Source: JBFAPK01 sp040676675 (GTDB taxonomy: Bacteria; Actinomycetota; Actinomycetes; Mycobacteriales; Micromonosporaceae). From it: a DNA stretch of 64,000 nt. The position numbers and the translations under genes are program-made. This document shows, one piece after another, positions 27,983 through 35,103 of this stretch (the stretch's first letter is position 1; each line of letters opens with the position of its first letter). The notes under the pieces were generated by a model. The model saw only the letters and a list, made by a program, of their open reading frames with translations, was not told the origin of the DNA and did no database searches. Where the stretch lies: the NCBI RefSeq assembly GCF_040676675.1, contig NZ_JBFAPK010000047.1, forward strand, positions 1 through 64,000, read 5' to 3'.

Positions 27983-28858
27983 GTGAGCGTCGTCGCGATC
28001 GTGCTGGGGCTCGCCGCGGCGGCGCTCTTCGCGGTCGGCTCGGTGCTCGAACAGCGCGCCACCAAGCGGCAGAAGCAGACCCGTACGCTCGATCCCCGGC
28101 TGCTGCTGCAACTGCTGCGCGAACCGATGTGGTTCGCCGGCTGGGTGCCGGACCTCGGCGGCACCGTGCTCCAGGCCGTCGCGCTGCGCTTCGGCCCGCT
28201 CGCCCTGGTCGAGCCGATGCTGCTCGCCGGGGTACTGCTGGCGATCCCGCTGGAGGCGGCCTTCGAGAAGCGCCGCCCGCACGCCCGCGACCTGACCGTG
28301 GTGGTCCTCGGCGCGATCGGCCTCGCCGCGTTCCTGGTCGCGGCGGCGCCCCGGGGTGGGATCAACGAGCCGAAGACCGGCGACTGGCTGCGGGTGATGG
28401 CCGCGCTCGCCGTGGTCTTCGCGGCCTGCCTCTTCTTCGCCTGGTGCGCCCGCAACACCACCCGGGGGATCCTGCTCGGCGTCGCCACCGGACTGCTCTA
28501 CGCGCTCGCCGCGTCCCTGCTGAAGTCGGTCACCGTGCAGTTGGGGCGGGGGCTGCCGGAGACCTTCTCCCACTGGCACGTGTACGCGCTGCTGGTGGCC
28601 GGCGTCGGCGGCATGATGCTCAACCAGAACGCCTTCCAGGGCGGCCCGATCGCGGCGCCGCTGACCACCATCGCGATGACCGACCCGGTCGTCAGCATCG
28701 GCATCGGCATCACCGCCTTCCACGAGCAGCTCAGCGTCGACGGGCCCCGGCTCGCCATCGAGATCCTCGCCGGGCTGCTGATGATCTTCGTACTCTGGCT
28801 CGCCCACACCATCCGGGGCAACAACGGCAACAACGGCAACAACGGCGCCCAGCACTGA
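27983..28858 (+). CDS. DMT-superfamily (EamA-like) membrane protein
   Basis: A 291-residue integral membrane protein with about nine to ten hydrophobic segments, starting at GTG 27983 ('VVAIVLGLAAAALFAVGSVL'). The paired-repeat layout and 'FGPLALVEPMLLAGVLLAIPLE' resemble DMT transporters related to the EamA family. The extreme C-terminus is a soluble (Asn-Asn-Gly)3 tail encoded by three aacaacggc units, which can vary by slippage. Substrate unknown. The gene faces the phosphodiester glycosidase gene across a family A repeat. Confidence 0.75.
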   Translation: MSVVAIVLGLAAAALFAVGSVLEQRATKRQKQTRTLDPRLLLQLLREPMWFAGWVPDLGGTVLQAVALRFGPLALVEPMLLAGVLLAIPLEAAFEKRRPHARDLTVVVLGAIGLAAFLVAAAPRGGINEPKTGDWLRVMAALAVVFAACLFFAWCARNTTRGILLGVATGLLYALAASLLKSVTVQLGRGLPETFSHWHVYALLVAGVGGMMLNQNAFQGGPIAAPLTTIAMTDPVVSIGIGITAFHEQLSVDGPRLAIEILAGLLMIFVLWLAHTIRGNNGNNGNNGAQH

Positions 28859-28870
28859 GTCCGCCCCCGT

Positions 28871-28928
28871 CGATCTAGGGCAAATCGTTGCTAGACGATC
28901 TCTAATCACGTGGATTTGCCCTAGATCG
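28871..28928. repeat. Family A palindromic repeat, copy 3
   Basis: 16-bp arms (28871-28886 and 28913-28928) with a 26-base loop in the same orientation as copy 2. Located 12 bases after a plus gene and 38 bases before the end of a minus gene. Confidence 0.85.
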
Positions 28929-28966
28929 AAGGGGGTTCTCGGGGCGGTGTTCGCGGGGCGGGGCGG

Positions 28967-30247
28967 TCAGCGGTGGCCGGCGAAGATGCCGATGCCGTTC
29001 GCCACCGCGCGCTCGGTACCGTCCGACGGGCTGTTGCGGGCCGTCACGGTCGACTCGCCCGGAGCCCGCACCGCTACCGTCGTCGACCCGCCGCCGTCCA
29101 GGTTCACCGCGTCGTCCGCGCCGAACGAGCGCAGCAGGTCGGCCAGCTCGGCGATGGTGAGACCCTTGCTGACCGCCGACCGGCCGTCCAGCGCCACCAG
29201 GTAGACCGTCCGCCCGTCGGCGCTGACGCCGGCCGAGCTGCGTACCGCGGCGGTCTTGGTGTCCACGCCCGCCAGCGGCGCGCCGTCGCGCAGGATCGGG
29301 AACCCGCCGACCGCGAACGTCAGCTTCGGCCGCTCCGCGGCCTCGAGCCGGTGGTCGATCTTCACCCGGTCGCCCACGGCCAGGTCGTCGAGCTGGTCGG
29401 CACCGCCCTCGCGGCCCACGAGCACCTCGGTGTCGCCGGGGATCTGACCGGCGCCCGGCGTCGTGCTCACCGAGGTCACCACGCCGTGGCGCACCGTCAC
29501 CTCGTACGTCTCGGTGCTGCACGGGTCGTTGCGGCTGGTGTCGCTGCCGCAGGTGGCGCGTACCCGGGAGGCGCTGCCCCAGTCGGAGGTGAAGACGCCG
29601 ACGCCGCCGACCGGCAGGGCGTACTGGTTCAGGCCGGTCAGCGGGATGCTGCCGGCGGGGGTGCGGACCTCGCCGGCCAGCTCCAGGCTGGTCACCCGGG
29701 CCCGCTTGTCCGCGCCCACCGCGAAGACGTCGCGGGTGGAGGTGCCGGGCGGCAGTCCCGGCCCGAAGCGCTGCGCGTTCGGTACGGCGGCCTTGAGCTG
29801 GCGGCCGTCCGCGATCGCCGGGCCCACCGACGACCCGGTCGGGGCGACCCCGGCGTGGGTCTCGCTGATGTTGAAGAAGTCGCCGTTGACCCCGGCGATC
29901 GCGTGCTGCTCGTTGGCCATCGCCGAGACGACCTCGCGCTGCGCGACGGACGCGGGGTGCAGCAGGTCCAGGCTGACCTTCGGGTTACGCAGGTCGGCCG
30001 TGAGCAGGTAGCCGAGCGTGGCGCCGCGCGGGGTCTGCACCTCGAACGACGAGTACGCCACGCCGGGCGCGAGCTGCTGGCTGCCGGTGACCTGTACCGC
30101 CTCGGCCTGGGTCGCTGCTCCGGTCGCCGGCGCCGGGGCGGGCGCGACCGTCGCGGCCTGGGCCGCCCCGGTCGGTACCGCGAACGCGGTCAGGCCCGCG
30201 GCGAGAAGTGTCGCCACCCGTGCGCGTACCAGTGGTGCTGGTCGCAT
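28967..30247 (-). CDS. Secreted phosphodiester glycosidase family protein
   Basis: A 426-residue exported protein. A signal peptide ('RARVATLLAAGLTAFAVPTGAAQA') is followed by an NAGPA-like phosphodiester glycosidase domain, recognised by 'IAGVNGDFFNISETHAG', 'GGFPILRDG' and the C-terminal 'AVNLDGGGSTTVAVRAPG'. Related enzymes remove sugars from phosphodiester-linked glycans such as teichoic acids or N-glycan mannose-6-phosphate precursors; the bacterial substrate is unknown. The ATG at 30247 has GAGG at suitable spacing; the GTG at 30253 overlaps that site and is rejected. Confidence 0.85.
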   Translation of the reverse strand: MRPAPLVRARVATLLAAGLTAFAVPTGAAQAATVAPAPAPATGAATQAEAVQVTGSQQLAPGVAYSSFEVQTPRGATLGYLLTADLRNPKVSLDLLHPASVAQREVVSAMANEQHAIAGVNGDFFNISETHAGVAPTGSSVGPAIADGRQLKAAVPNAQRFGPGLPPGTSTRDVFAVGADKRARVTSLELAGEVRTPAGSIPLTGLNQYALPVGGVGVFTSDWGSASRVRATCGSDTSRNDPCSTETYEVTVRHGVVTSVSTTPGAGQIPGDTEVLVGREGGADQLDDLAVGDRVKIDHRLEAAERPKLTFAVGGFPILRDGAPLAGVDTKTAAVRSSAGVSADGRTVYLVALDGRSAVSKGLTIAELADLLRSFGADDAVNLDGGGSTTVAVRAPGESTVTARNSPSDGTERAVANGIGIFAGHR

Positions 30248-30625
30248 CGCCACCTCTTCCTTCTCTTCGTGCCCGGCGGGCCGGCGGGCCCGGCCGGGTC
30301 AGGGTTTGCGCAGGTAGCCGACCACACCGGGGTGAACACCCGTCATGATCGACTTGAACCGCCGGTGGCGCGCCGGCCCCGAGCCGGTCGGTCGAGCGGC
30401 CAGGGGGAGGGGCGCCGTCCGGCTGCCAATTGTGGACGGTCGATCGACCGGCCGTGGGGTCGGCCGGGCCGGGAGGGCGACCGGCACCGACACGTCCGGT
30501 CGATCGGAGGGCCGGACAGGGCGGGCTGACGAGATCGACCGGCGCCGGTGCGTGAGCCGATCGTCCGCCGAATCGCCGCTGCTCGACCGCTGTGGCTGAT
30601 CTAGTGATCGCATGAGACTGCCCGG
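30248..30625. other. Divergent intergenic region
   Basis: About 380 bases between divergent genes. It contains the 14-bp perfect palindrome cggtcgatcgaccg (30437-30450) and several related ccggtcgatc half-sites around 30355-30510. A frame at 30345-30599 is open but Arg/Gly-rich and unsupported, so no gene is called. Confidence 0.55.
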
Positions 30626-31390
30626 GTGACATATCAGCCGCCACGAGAGCCGCATCATCCGCACGCGCGGATTCATCCGCCTCAGGCAGCGGACTCCCGC
30701 CGCAGGGCGATCCACACGCCGCTGGACCTGATTCAAGGTCTCCGCCCGGGACAGAAGATGGCATTTCTCGTCGTCGGCGGGATACTCGCATTCGTTCTGG
30801 TCTGCGGCGTCGGCATCACGGCTGTCGGAGCGATCGTGGGGCCGCCGACCGAACCGCCTCGGCGAGCCGCGGCCGCCAGCGCCACCCCGACGGCGCTCCA
30901 AGCGTCGGCGAGCGCGCCCGCGACGCCGTCCGCGACGCCGCTCGCGCCCACCTCGACGCCGTCCGCCCCGGCGCAGCCGGTGGTCGAGAAGCGAACGGTC
31001 ACCGAGACGCAGCGGCTGCCGTTCGCCGAGAAGACGGTGAAGGACTCGTCCCTGGCCGAGGGCGTTCGGAAGGTGCGTGCGAAGGGTGTCGCGGGTGTGA
31101 AGACCCTCGTCTACGAGGTGACGCTGACCGACGGGGTGGAGACCGGCCGGAAACTGGTACGACAGGAAGTCACGAAGAACCCGGTCACCCAGGTCGTCGC
31201 GGTCGGCACGAAGAAGACCAAGCGGTGCGACCCGAACTACAGCGGTGCGTGCGTACCCATCGCCAGCGACGTCGACTGCGCCGGCGGCAGCGGCAACGGC
31301 CCCGCGTACGTGCAGGGCCCCGTACGGGTCGTCGGGAGCGACATCTACGACCTGGACCGTGACGGCGACGGCATCGGCTGCGACGACTGA
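30626..31390 (+). CDS. Membrane-anchored G5/excalibur calcium-binding protein
   Basis: A 254-residue protein with a His/Pro-rich cytoplasmic head, one membrane segment (about 44-66), a Ser/Thr/Pro/Ala linker, a G5-like domain (about 110-190, 'KRTVTETQRLPFAEKTVKDS' to 'QVVAVGTKK') and a C-terminal excalibur domain ending 'YDLDRDGDGIGCDD', a compact Ca2+-binding DxDxDGxxCE-type loop. G5 domains contact peptidoglycan-type sugars, so a cell-wall role is likely. The start is GTG 30626 without a strong RBS. Confidence 0.82.
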   Translation: MTYQPPREPHHPHARIHPPQAADSRRRAIHTPLDLIQGLRPGQKMAFLVVGGILAFVLVCGVGITAVGAIVGPPTEPPRRAAAASATPTALQASASAPATPSATPLAPTSTPSAPAQPVVEKRTVTETQRLPFAEKTVKDSSLAEGVRKVRAKGVAGVKTLVYEVTLTDGVETGRKLVRQEVTKNPVTQVVAVGTKKTKRCDPNYSGACVPIASDVDCAGGSGNGPAYVQGPVRVVGSDIYDLDRDGDGIGCDD

Positions 31391-31480
31391 GCGGGAGACC
31401 GACGTCCCGATCTCCAGTCGAATGCCCTCTGCCGAAACCGCGCTGTCGGGCGAAGCACGTGATCGTCGGTTTCCCCAGGT

Positions 31481-31519
31481 GACTGTCGTGGAAGCCCCCG
31501 AAGGGCTTTCACGACAGTC
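31481..31519. terminator. Bidirectional hairpin terminator
   Basis: 17-bp stem with a single mismatch (31481-31497 with 31503-31519) and a 5-base loop, lying between the convergent excalibur and helical-protein genes. Confidence 0.75.
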
Positions 31520-31549
31520 GTCAAGGCCCCCGAGCGCAGCCTGAGGCGC

Positions 31550-31996
31550 TCAAGAGGCGGATTGCCACTGTCGGACAAGGTCCTCCGCCTCGGTCAAGAG
31601 AAGGTCCAACTGCTGCTCGGACAGTTCGGCTTCCGCGACCAGTCTGAAGAGGAGTTGTCCCTCGATTTCGGCGATCGTGCCGACGTCCAGGCGCTCGACC
31701 GTCTCGGCCACCCCGGGCGCGTCGAGGTCCAGCGTGGCGGCGATCAGAGCTTCCGCCTCCTGCGCCGGTAGGTCGCGGCCCTCGGACAGGAAGGCCCGCG
31801 CGTCCGCAACGAATCGAATGATCTCGCGCATGTCCCTGGTGGTCCCGAACCGCCGTCGTACTGACAGGTAGAAGGCGGAATTGATGATCGCAACCGGGGT
31901 GCCCTTGCCCTGCTGTTCAAACTCTGCGCGGAGCTTCTCGTAGGTGTCCCAGTCCTGCAACAGGAGGGCTTTGAGGAACCTGGTGTTGTCATCCAT
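31550..31996 (-). CDS. Unknown helical protein (third gene of a three-gene operon)
   Basis: A 148-residue soluble, mostly helical acidic protein starting 'MDDNTRFLKALLLQDWDTYE'. No signal peptide or membrane segment. I do not recognise the family. Its 5' end overlaps the stop of the preceding gene by eight bases, and it is the last of three coupled genes. The size, acidity and position at the end of an operon would fit an immunity or chaperone protein, but no toxin gene is visible here, so that is speculation. Confidence 0.7.
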   Translation of the reverse strand: MDDNTRFLKALLLQDWDTYEKLRAEFEQQGKGTPVAIINSAFYLSVRRRFGTTRDMREIIRFVADARAFLSEGRDLPAQEAEALIAATLDLDAPGVAETVERLDVGTIAEIEGQLLFRLVAEAELSEQQLDLLLTEAEDLVRQWQSAS

Positions 31997-32645
31997 TGGT
32001 ATCGCCTTCCTGCTTTTTTGATCGCCTGTCGGCTTGAACCTTCTTGCGGAGCCGGCCCGCTACCTCGGCACCCTTGACACCGAGGAGGGCCAATGTAAAC
32101 GCCGCCAACAGCGCGTCGCCGGCCGAGCCACCCCGGGTTTCGGCTGCCCTGATGATCGGATCGGGAGAGCGGGGTACTGCGGTCGCACCCTTCCCCGCAG
32201 CGTCCTGAATCGCCGACGCCAGTTTGCTCGCGTGTTGGAGGCCGTCGTCGGCGTTGGGGACACTGGTCATCCTGCGGAAGAGGCGGCTCGAGAGCGGCCC
32301 GCCGGGCCCGGTGGAGCTGGCAAGGGCTTGTCCGTCGGGTAGCGATCGAGGCGTAGACGTTCGTGTGGGCGCCGAGCCTGGGACGATGACATTGGCGTAC
32401 TCGGCAAACGCGCCTGCCGCTTCGGCGAAGAGTCTGGCGCTCTTGCCCGCCTTCTCGGCTGCGGTTCGCGCCTCCGTGATGGCTTGGTTGGCCGCTGGGT
32501 CGTTTGTGCCCTGAGCGGCTTCCGTCAGAGCGGCGAGCGCTTGTTCGGCCTGGTCGCGTGCACGGCCCGCAGTGACGGCGGCACGATCCAGTTCGCCGAT
32601 TACCCGCAGAAGCTGACGTATGACCTCGCCGAGATCACCGCTCAC
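31989..32645 (-). CDS. Unknown coiled-coil protein with C-terminal hydrophobic segment
   Basis: A 218-residue protein. Residues about 8-85 form an Ala/Glu/Arg-rich coiled coil ('VIRQLLRVIGELDRAAVTAG'), the middle is low-complexity Ser/Pro/Gly, and the C-terminus has a hydrophobic stretch ('AGDALLAAFTLALLGVKGAE') followed by a strongly basic tail. The N-terminal part resembles small helical DUF6244-type proteins of Micromonosporaceae; that resemblance is from memory and not certain. It overlaps its neighbours on both sides by 4-8 bases. Confidence 0.7.
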   Translation of the reverse strand: MSGDLGEVIRQLLRVIGELDRAAVTAGRARDQAEQALAALTEAAQGTNDPAANQAITEARTAAEKAGKSARLFAEAAGAFAEYANVIVPGSAPTRTSTPRSLPDGQALASSTGPGGPLSSRLFRRMTSVPNADDGLQHASKLASAIQDAAGKGATAVPRSPDPIIRAAETRGGSAGDALLAAFTLALLGVKGAEVAGRLRKKVQADRRSKKQEGDTNG

Positions 32646-32902
32646 CCCAGGGTCCCCAGGTATCTCTCGGTCGCCTCCTTGGCCCCCTGTAGGCGACGGC
32701 GTACCAGCTCGGTCTCGCGGACAGCCTCGCCAGCGAGTCGAAGCCCCTTCTGCGCCGCGCCGTGCTGACTGTCGTGCACCGTAATCCCGGCGAGCGTCAG
32801 CGCCTCGGTGCCGGCCTCCCGAGCCGATCGGATGGTCATCTCTGCCTGATCGGCAGCCTCAAGAGCGCGATGGAACGTCGCCTTCACCTGCTCGATGCTC
32901 AT
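32642..32902 (-). CDS. Small helical protein (first gene of a three-gene operon)
   Basis: An 86-residue all-helical protein starting 'MSIEQVKATFHRALEAADQA'. The length and two-helix look recall WXG100-type export partners, but there is no W-x-G motif. Its stop overlaps the next gene's start (ATGA type). First gene of the operon 32902 to 31550. Confidence 0.65.
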   Translation of the reverse strand: MSIEQVKATFHRALEAADQAEMTIRSAREAGTEALTLAGITVHDSQHGAAQKGLRLAGEAVRETELVRRRLQGAKEATERYLGTLG

Positions 32903-32950
32903 CGACTGCCCTTGGTCGGATGGCCGCTACTCTGAGTGCGCCATTGAACA

Positions 32951-33183
32951 CTACCGAAGACCCGGTCCCGGTGACAGCCCCGAGGTCCCGGTTATGGCGC
33001 TACGGGCGGGTGAGTTCGATTTGATCACCGGGTTGACTTCGACCGTCCCCTCCGGGTGCTGGACCTCAAGCACCGGTACGCCCTCGTCGAGCCGGGCGGC
33101 AGCGCTCCGGGCTCGATGCGGTCGCGCAGCAGGTCGGCGAGCTGTGTGTAGACGGGCGTGTGCGAGCGCGGATCGATGGCCAC
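32951..33183 (-). pseudogene. Decayed GntR-family regulator
   Basis: From GTG 33183 the frame reads 'VAIDPRSHTPVYTQLADLL' then 'RDRIEPGALPPGS', the standard N-terminus of actinomycete GntR regulators, but the rest of the HTH is missing. A different frame then continues 'DEGVPVLEVQHPEGTVEVNP' up to TAG at 32951-32953, resembling the C-terminal end of the same class of protein. An internal deletion with frameshift explains both pieces. It sits in a hypothetical-rich accessory stretch. Confidence 0.6.
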
Positions 33184-33244
33184 AGAGCGTTAGTCCTGGA
33201 CTGGATGTCGGCCCTGTCGGAACGTCGCCGTATTCGCATCTGGC

Positions 33245-33445
33245 TCATCGGCTGAACGTGTCGTGCTTGGCGGCGGTGACGAAGTCGGTCCAGTCGGCCG
33301 GGTTGAAGACCAGGACCGGGCCCGTTGGGTCCTTGCTGTCCCGGACTCCTACGACACCGGGCAGGTTGTCTGCGACCTCCACGCACTCCCCGCCGTTGTT
33401 GCTGCGGCTCGACTTGCGCCACCGGGCGCCGGTCAGATCAGGCAC
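33245..33445 (-). CDS. DUF397 domain protein
   Basis: A 66-residue DUF397 protein ('ARWRKSSRSNNGGECVEVAD' and 'GPVLVFNPADWTDFV'). These small proteins are nearly always encoded next to a DUF5753 HTH regulator and are thought to act with it, as in Streptomyces development and antibiotic control pairs. It overlaps the 3' end of the regulator gene by eight bases. Confidence 0.9.
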   Translation of the reverse strand: MPDLTGARWRKSSRSNNGGECVEVADNLPGVVGVRDSKDPTGPVLVFNPADWTDFVTAAKHDTFSR

Positions 33446-34343
33446 GGTCGTACTCCTCTGCTAGCTGCTGAATCATGGTCTTGGATCGGGACTCGTTGAG
33501 GGCGCGGTTCTCCATGTCTGCCCAGATCTTGTCGTAGGCGCTGGTCTCGTGTGGTTTGTCTAGGTAGATGGCCCCGGTCGCACCCTCCAGGTAGGTCACC
33601 GTCGGTTCCACCTCCTTGCCGGCGTCGTCCCGTGGAAATTCCAGGATTGAGAAGGCTCCGGCCATCGCGCCGGCATGAAGCCCGGCAGAAAATGGCAGCA
33701 CTCTGATGGTTACGTTGGGTAGTTCAGCGGCCTTCAGGAGTTGGTGAAGCTGCTCGGCCATGATCTTGTCGTTGCCGACCGGCCGACGCAACACCGCCTC
33801 GTTGATTATCACGCTCAGTTGCGGGGGTGAGAAGCGGGTCAGCAGGCTCTGTCGCTCGATCCGGAGCCGGATCGCCCGCTCCCGCTCGGCGTCGTCCTCC
33901 GAGTCGATCGCACCGCCGGGCATCAGGAACAACTGCTCGGCGTAGGCCCGGGTCTGAAGCAGGCCGGGGATGAGTTCGCTCTGGTACTGGCGGATGTTGG
34001 CAGCGGCGGATTCGAGTCCTATATAGAGTTGGAACCAGCGGGGAAGGCCCGAGCCGATGTAGTCGTGCCACCAGTTCTTGTTCGCACGCGTGGCGGCGGT
34101 CAACGCGAGCAGCAGTTCCCGATCCTTCTTCGAGGCGCCGTACAGGTTGAGCATCTGCTCGACGTCCGCCTGCCGGTACCGGATGTTCTCGGCGCCGTTC
34201 TCAATCCGGTGCAGGGTCGCCCGTGCCCGGTCGAGCTGCGCCGCTGCCTGGTCCATGGTCAGCCCGGCGGCCTTCCGTAGCGCCTCGAACTTCCGGCCGA
34301 TCTGTCGCCGCAGCATCGTCGATCCGGTTACTAACTGTGACAC
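33438..34343 (-). CDS. XRE-family HTH regulator with DUF5753 (Scr1 type)
   Basis: A 301-residue protein: N-terminal XRE HTH (about 15-70, 'LRKAAGLTMDQAAAQLDRAR') and a C-terminal DUF5753 ('RWFQLYIGLESAAANIRQYQ', 'LIPGLLQTRAYAEQL', 'VRVLPFSAGLHAGAMAGAFS'-like). The GTG start at 34343 has GGAGG six bases upstream. Partner DUF397 protein is encoded immediately downstream with overlap. Such pairs are multi-copy in actinomycetes and have been compared to toxin-antitoxin pairs; a regulatory role is the better supported view. Confidence 0.9.
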   Translation of the reverse strand: MSQLVTGSTMLRRQIGRKFEALRKAAGLTMDQAAAQLDRARATLHRIENGAENIRYRQADVEQMLNLYGASKKDRELLLALTAATRANKNWWHDYIGSGLPRWFQLYIGLESAAANIRQYQSELIPGLLQTRAYAEQLFLMPGGAIDSEDDAERERAIRLRIERQSLLTRFSPPQLSVIINEAVLRRPVGNDKIMAEQLHQLLKAAELPNVTIRVLPFSAGLHAGAMAGAFSILEFPRDDAGKEVEPTVTYLEGATGAIYLDKPHETSAYDKIWADMENRALNESRSKTMIQQLAEEYDRA

Positions 34344-34498
34344 CGGTGGCCTCCGTGGATCGGGTACTTGAGACGTGCCGCAGCCAATTAAACGGGCCTG
34401 GTGTATCAGAAACAATAGACAAGTTACTAAGAGAATGTGTCGATCAAGGACTCGCTATTTTGATCTCTCCTGTTAAACGTTGCATTTGATTCCGGGCG

Positions 34499-34549
34499 AT
34501 GCTCTACTGCCTCCACGGCCCGGTGTGGAGCCCGCCGAACTGGGGCTGA
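34499..34549 (+). other. Short leader-like ORF
   Basis: ATG at 34499 gives MLYCLHGPVWSPPNWG and a stop. It has no strong RBS. With the hairpin that follows it at 34602 it could be an attenuator leader, but it may be chance. Confidence 0.25.
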
Positions 34550-34601
34550 GCTGGGCAGCCCTGCCTGCCGCACCTGTGACGGGAGCTGCGGCGGTGGGGC
34601 C

Positions 34602-34640
34602 GGGTGGTCCGCCCGTTCGAGGCGAGCGGGCGGACCACCC
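34602..34640 (+). terminator. Strong hairpin ahead of the zinc-ribbon operon
   Basis: A perfect 14-bp stem (34602-34615 with 34627-34640), loop of 11, followed by tccattcttc. It lies between the AT-rich promoter area and the first small gene, so it would act as an attenuator rather than an operon-end terminator. Confidence 0.6.
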
Positions 34641-34673
34641 TCCATTCTTCGATCCGGAAGGCAGGTCCTCGGC

Positions 34674-34814
34674 ATGTGTCTCGTCGTGCGGTTGCTGCGC
34701 CGCTCGCGTACCCCGGACCGGTCGACTCGGGGGAGCGCCAGTGGCCGGTCCGCCGGTCACGCACCGCTACCTGACCGCCGTGCCCGGAGAGCCAACGCCC
34801 GGGGGCACCGGTGA
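34674..34814 (+). CDS. 46-residue basic small protein
   Basis: ATG 34674 opens a 46-codon frame starting 'MCLVVRLLRRSRTPDRS'; GGAAGG and AGG lie upstream. It is strongly basic with no domain recognised. Its TGA overlaps the GTG of the next small gene (GTGA), and that gene overlaps the next in the same way, which is the main argument that it is translated. Confidence 0.4.
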   Translation: MCLVVRLLRRSRTPDRSTRGSASGRSAGHAPLPDRRARRANARGHR

Positions 34815-35071
34815 GGGCGGCGGGACAGCGGTGGGTCGTTCACCTCCCGGTGATCGCCGCCGACCTGGCCGCCGCGCAGCGGCTCGCCCGGGTGGTCGCC
34901 CGGGGGATGAGCTTCCTGCGCCAGGTCGACCCCGGCGAGACCACCGTCTCGGCCGAGGACGACCAGGGCGTACGCCATCGGGTCTTCTGCGACCTGCGAC
35001 TGCCCGGCGGCCGGCGGTGCCTGCTCGGGAACGACCACGACGGACCGTGCAGCCGGCGGCTGCGTCGGTGA
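34811..35071 (+). CDS. Small protein with Cys/His C-terminal motif
   Basis: An 86-residue protein, start GTG 34811. A helical N-terminal half is followed by 'FCDLRLPGGRRCLLGNDHDG' then PC, giving a C-x9-C-x4-HDGPC pattern that could bind a metal. No family recognised. It overlaps the preceding small frame and reaches the GTG at 35068 of the following gene. Confidence 0.55.
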   Translation: MRAAGQRWVVHLPVIAADLAAAQRLARVVARGMSFLRQVDPGETTVSAEDDQGVRHRVFCDLRLPGGRRCLLGNDHDGPCSRRLRR

Positions 35072-35103
35072 CCAGCGACGACCACCCGCCGGAGGCGGCA
35101 CCC

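Larger units (their letters stand above)
34344..34673. other. AT-rich divergent promoter and leader region
   Basis: Bases about 34380-34490 are strikingly AT-richer than the rest of the window and should carry the promoters of the DUF5753 gene (minus) and the zinc-ribbon operon (plus). Downstream on the plus strand are a 16-codon leader-like ORF and a strong hairpin, listed separately. Confidence 0.6.

Noticed and set aside
24760..28488. A 1242-codon open frame on the minus strand
   Set aside because: It is antisense to the GH9 cellulase and the DMT protein, has low-complexity Gly/Arg/Val composition and no domain; open antisense frames are expected at this GC content.
30345..30599. 84-codon plus-strand frame in the divergent region
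   Set aside because: Arg/Gly-rich, no RBS, overlaps the promoter region and palindromes; no domain.
33245..34343. DUF397/DUF5753 pair as a toxin-antitoxin system
   Set aside because: Members act as developmental or metabolic regulators; no toxin fold is visible, so only regulation is claimed.
34480..35103. A long N-terminal extension of the zinc-ribbon protein
   Set aside because: The region is better explained by a hairpin and two small overlapping genes; the extension is Pro/Arg-rich without domains, and GGAGG precedes the ATG at 35104.
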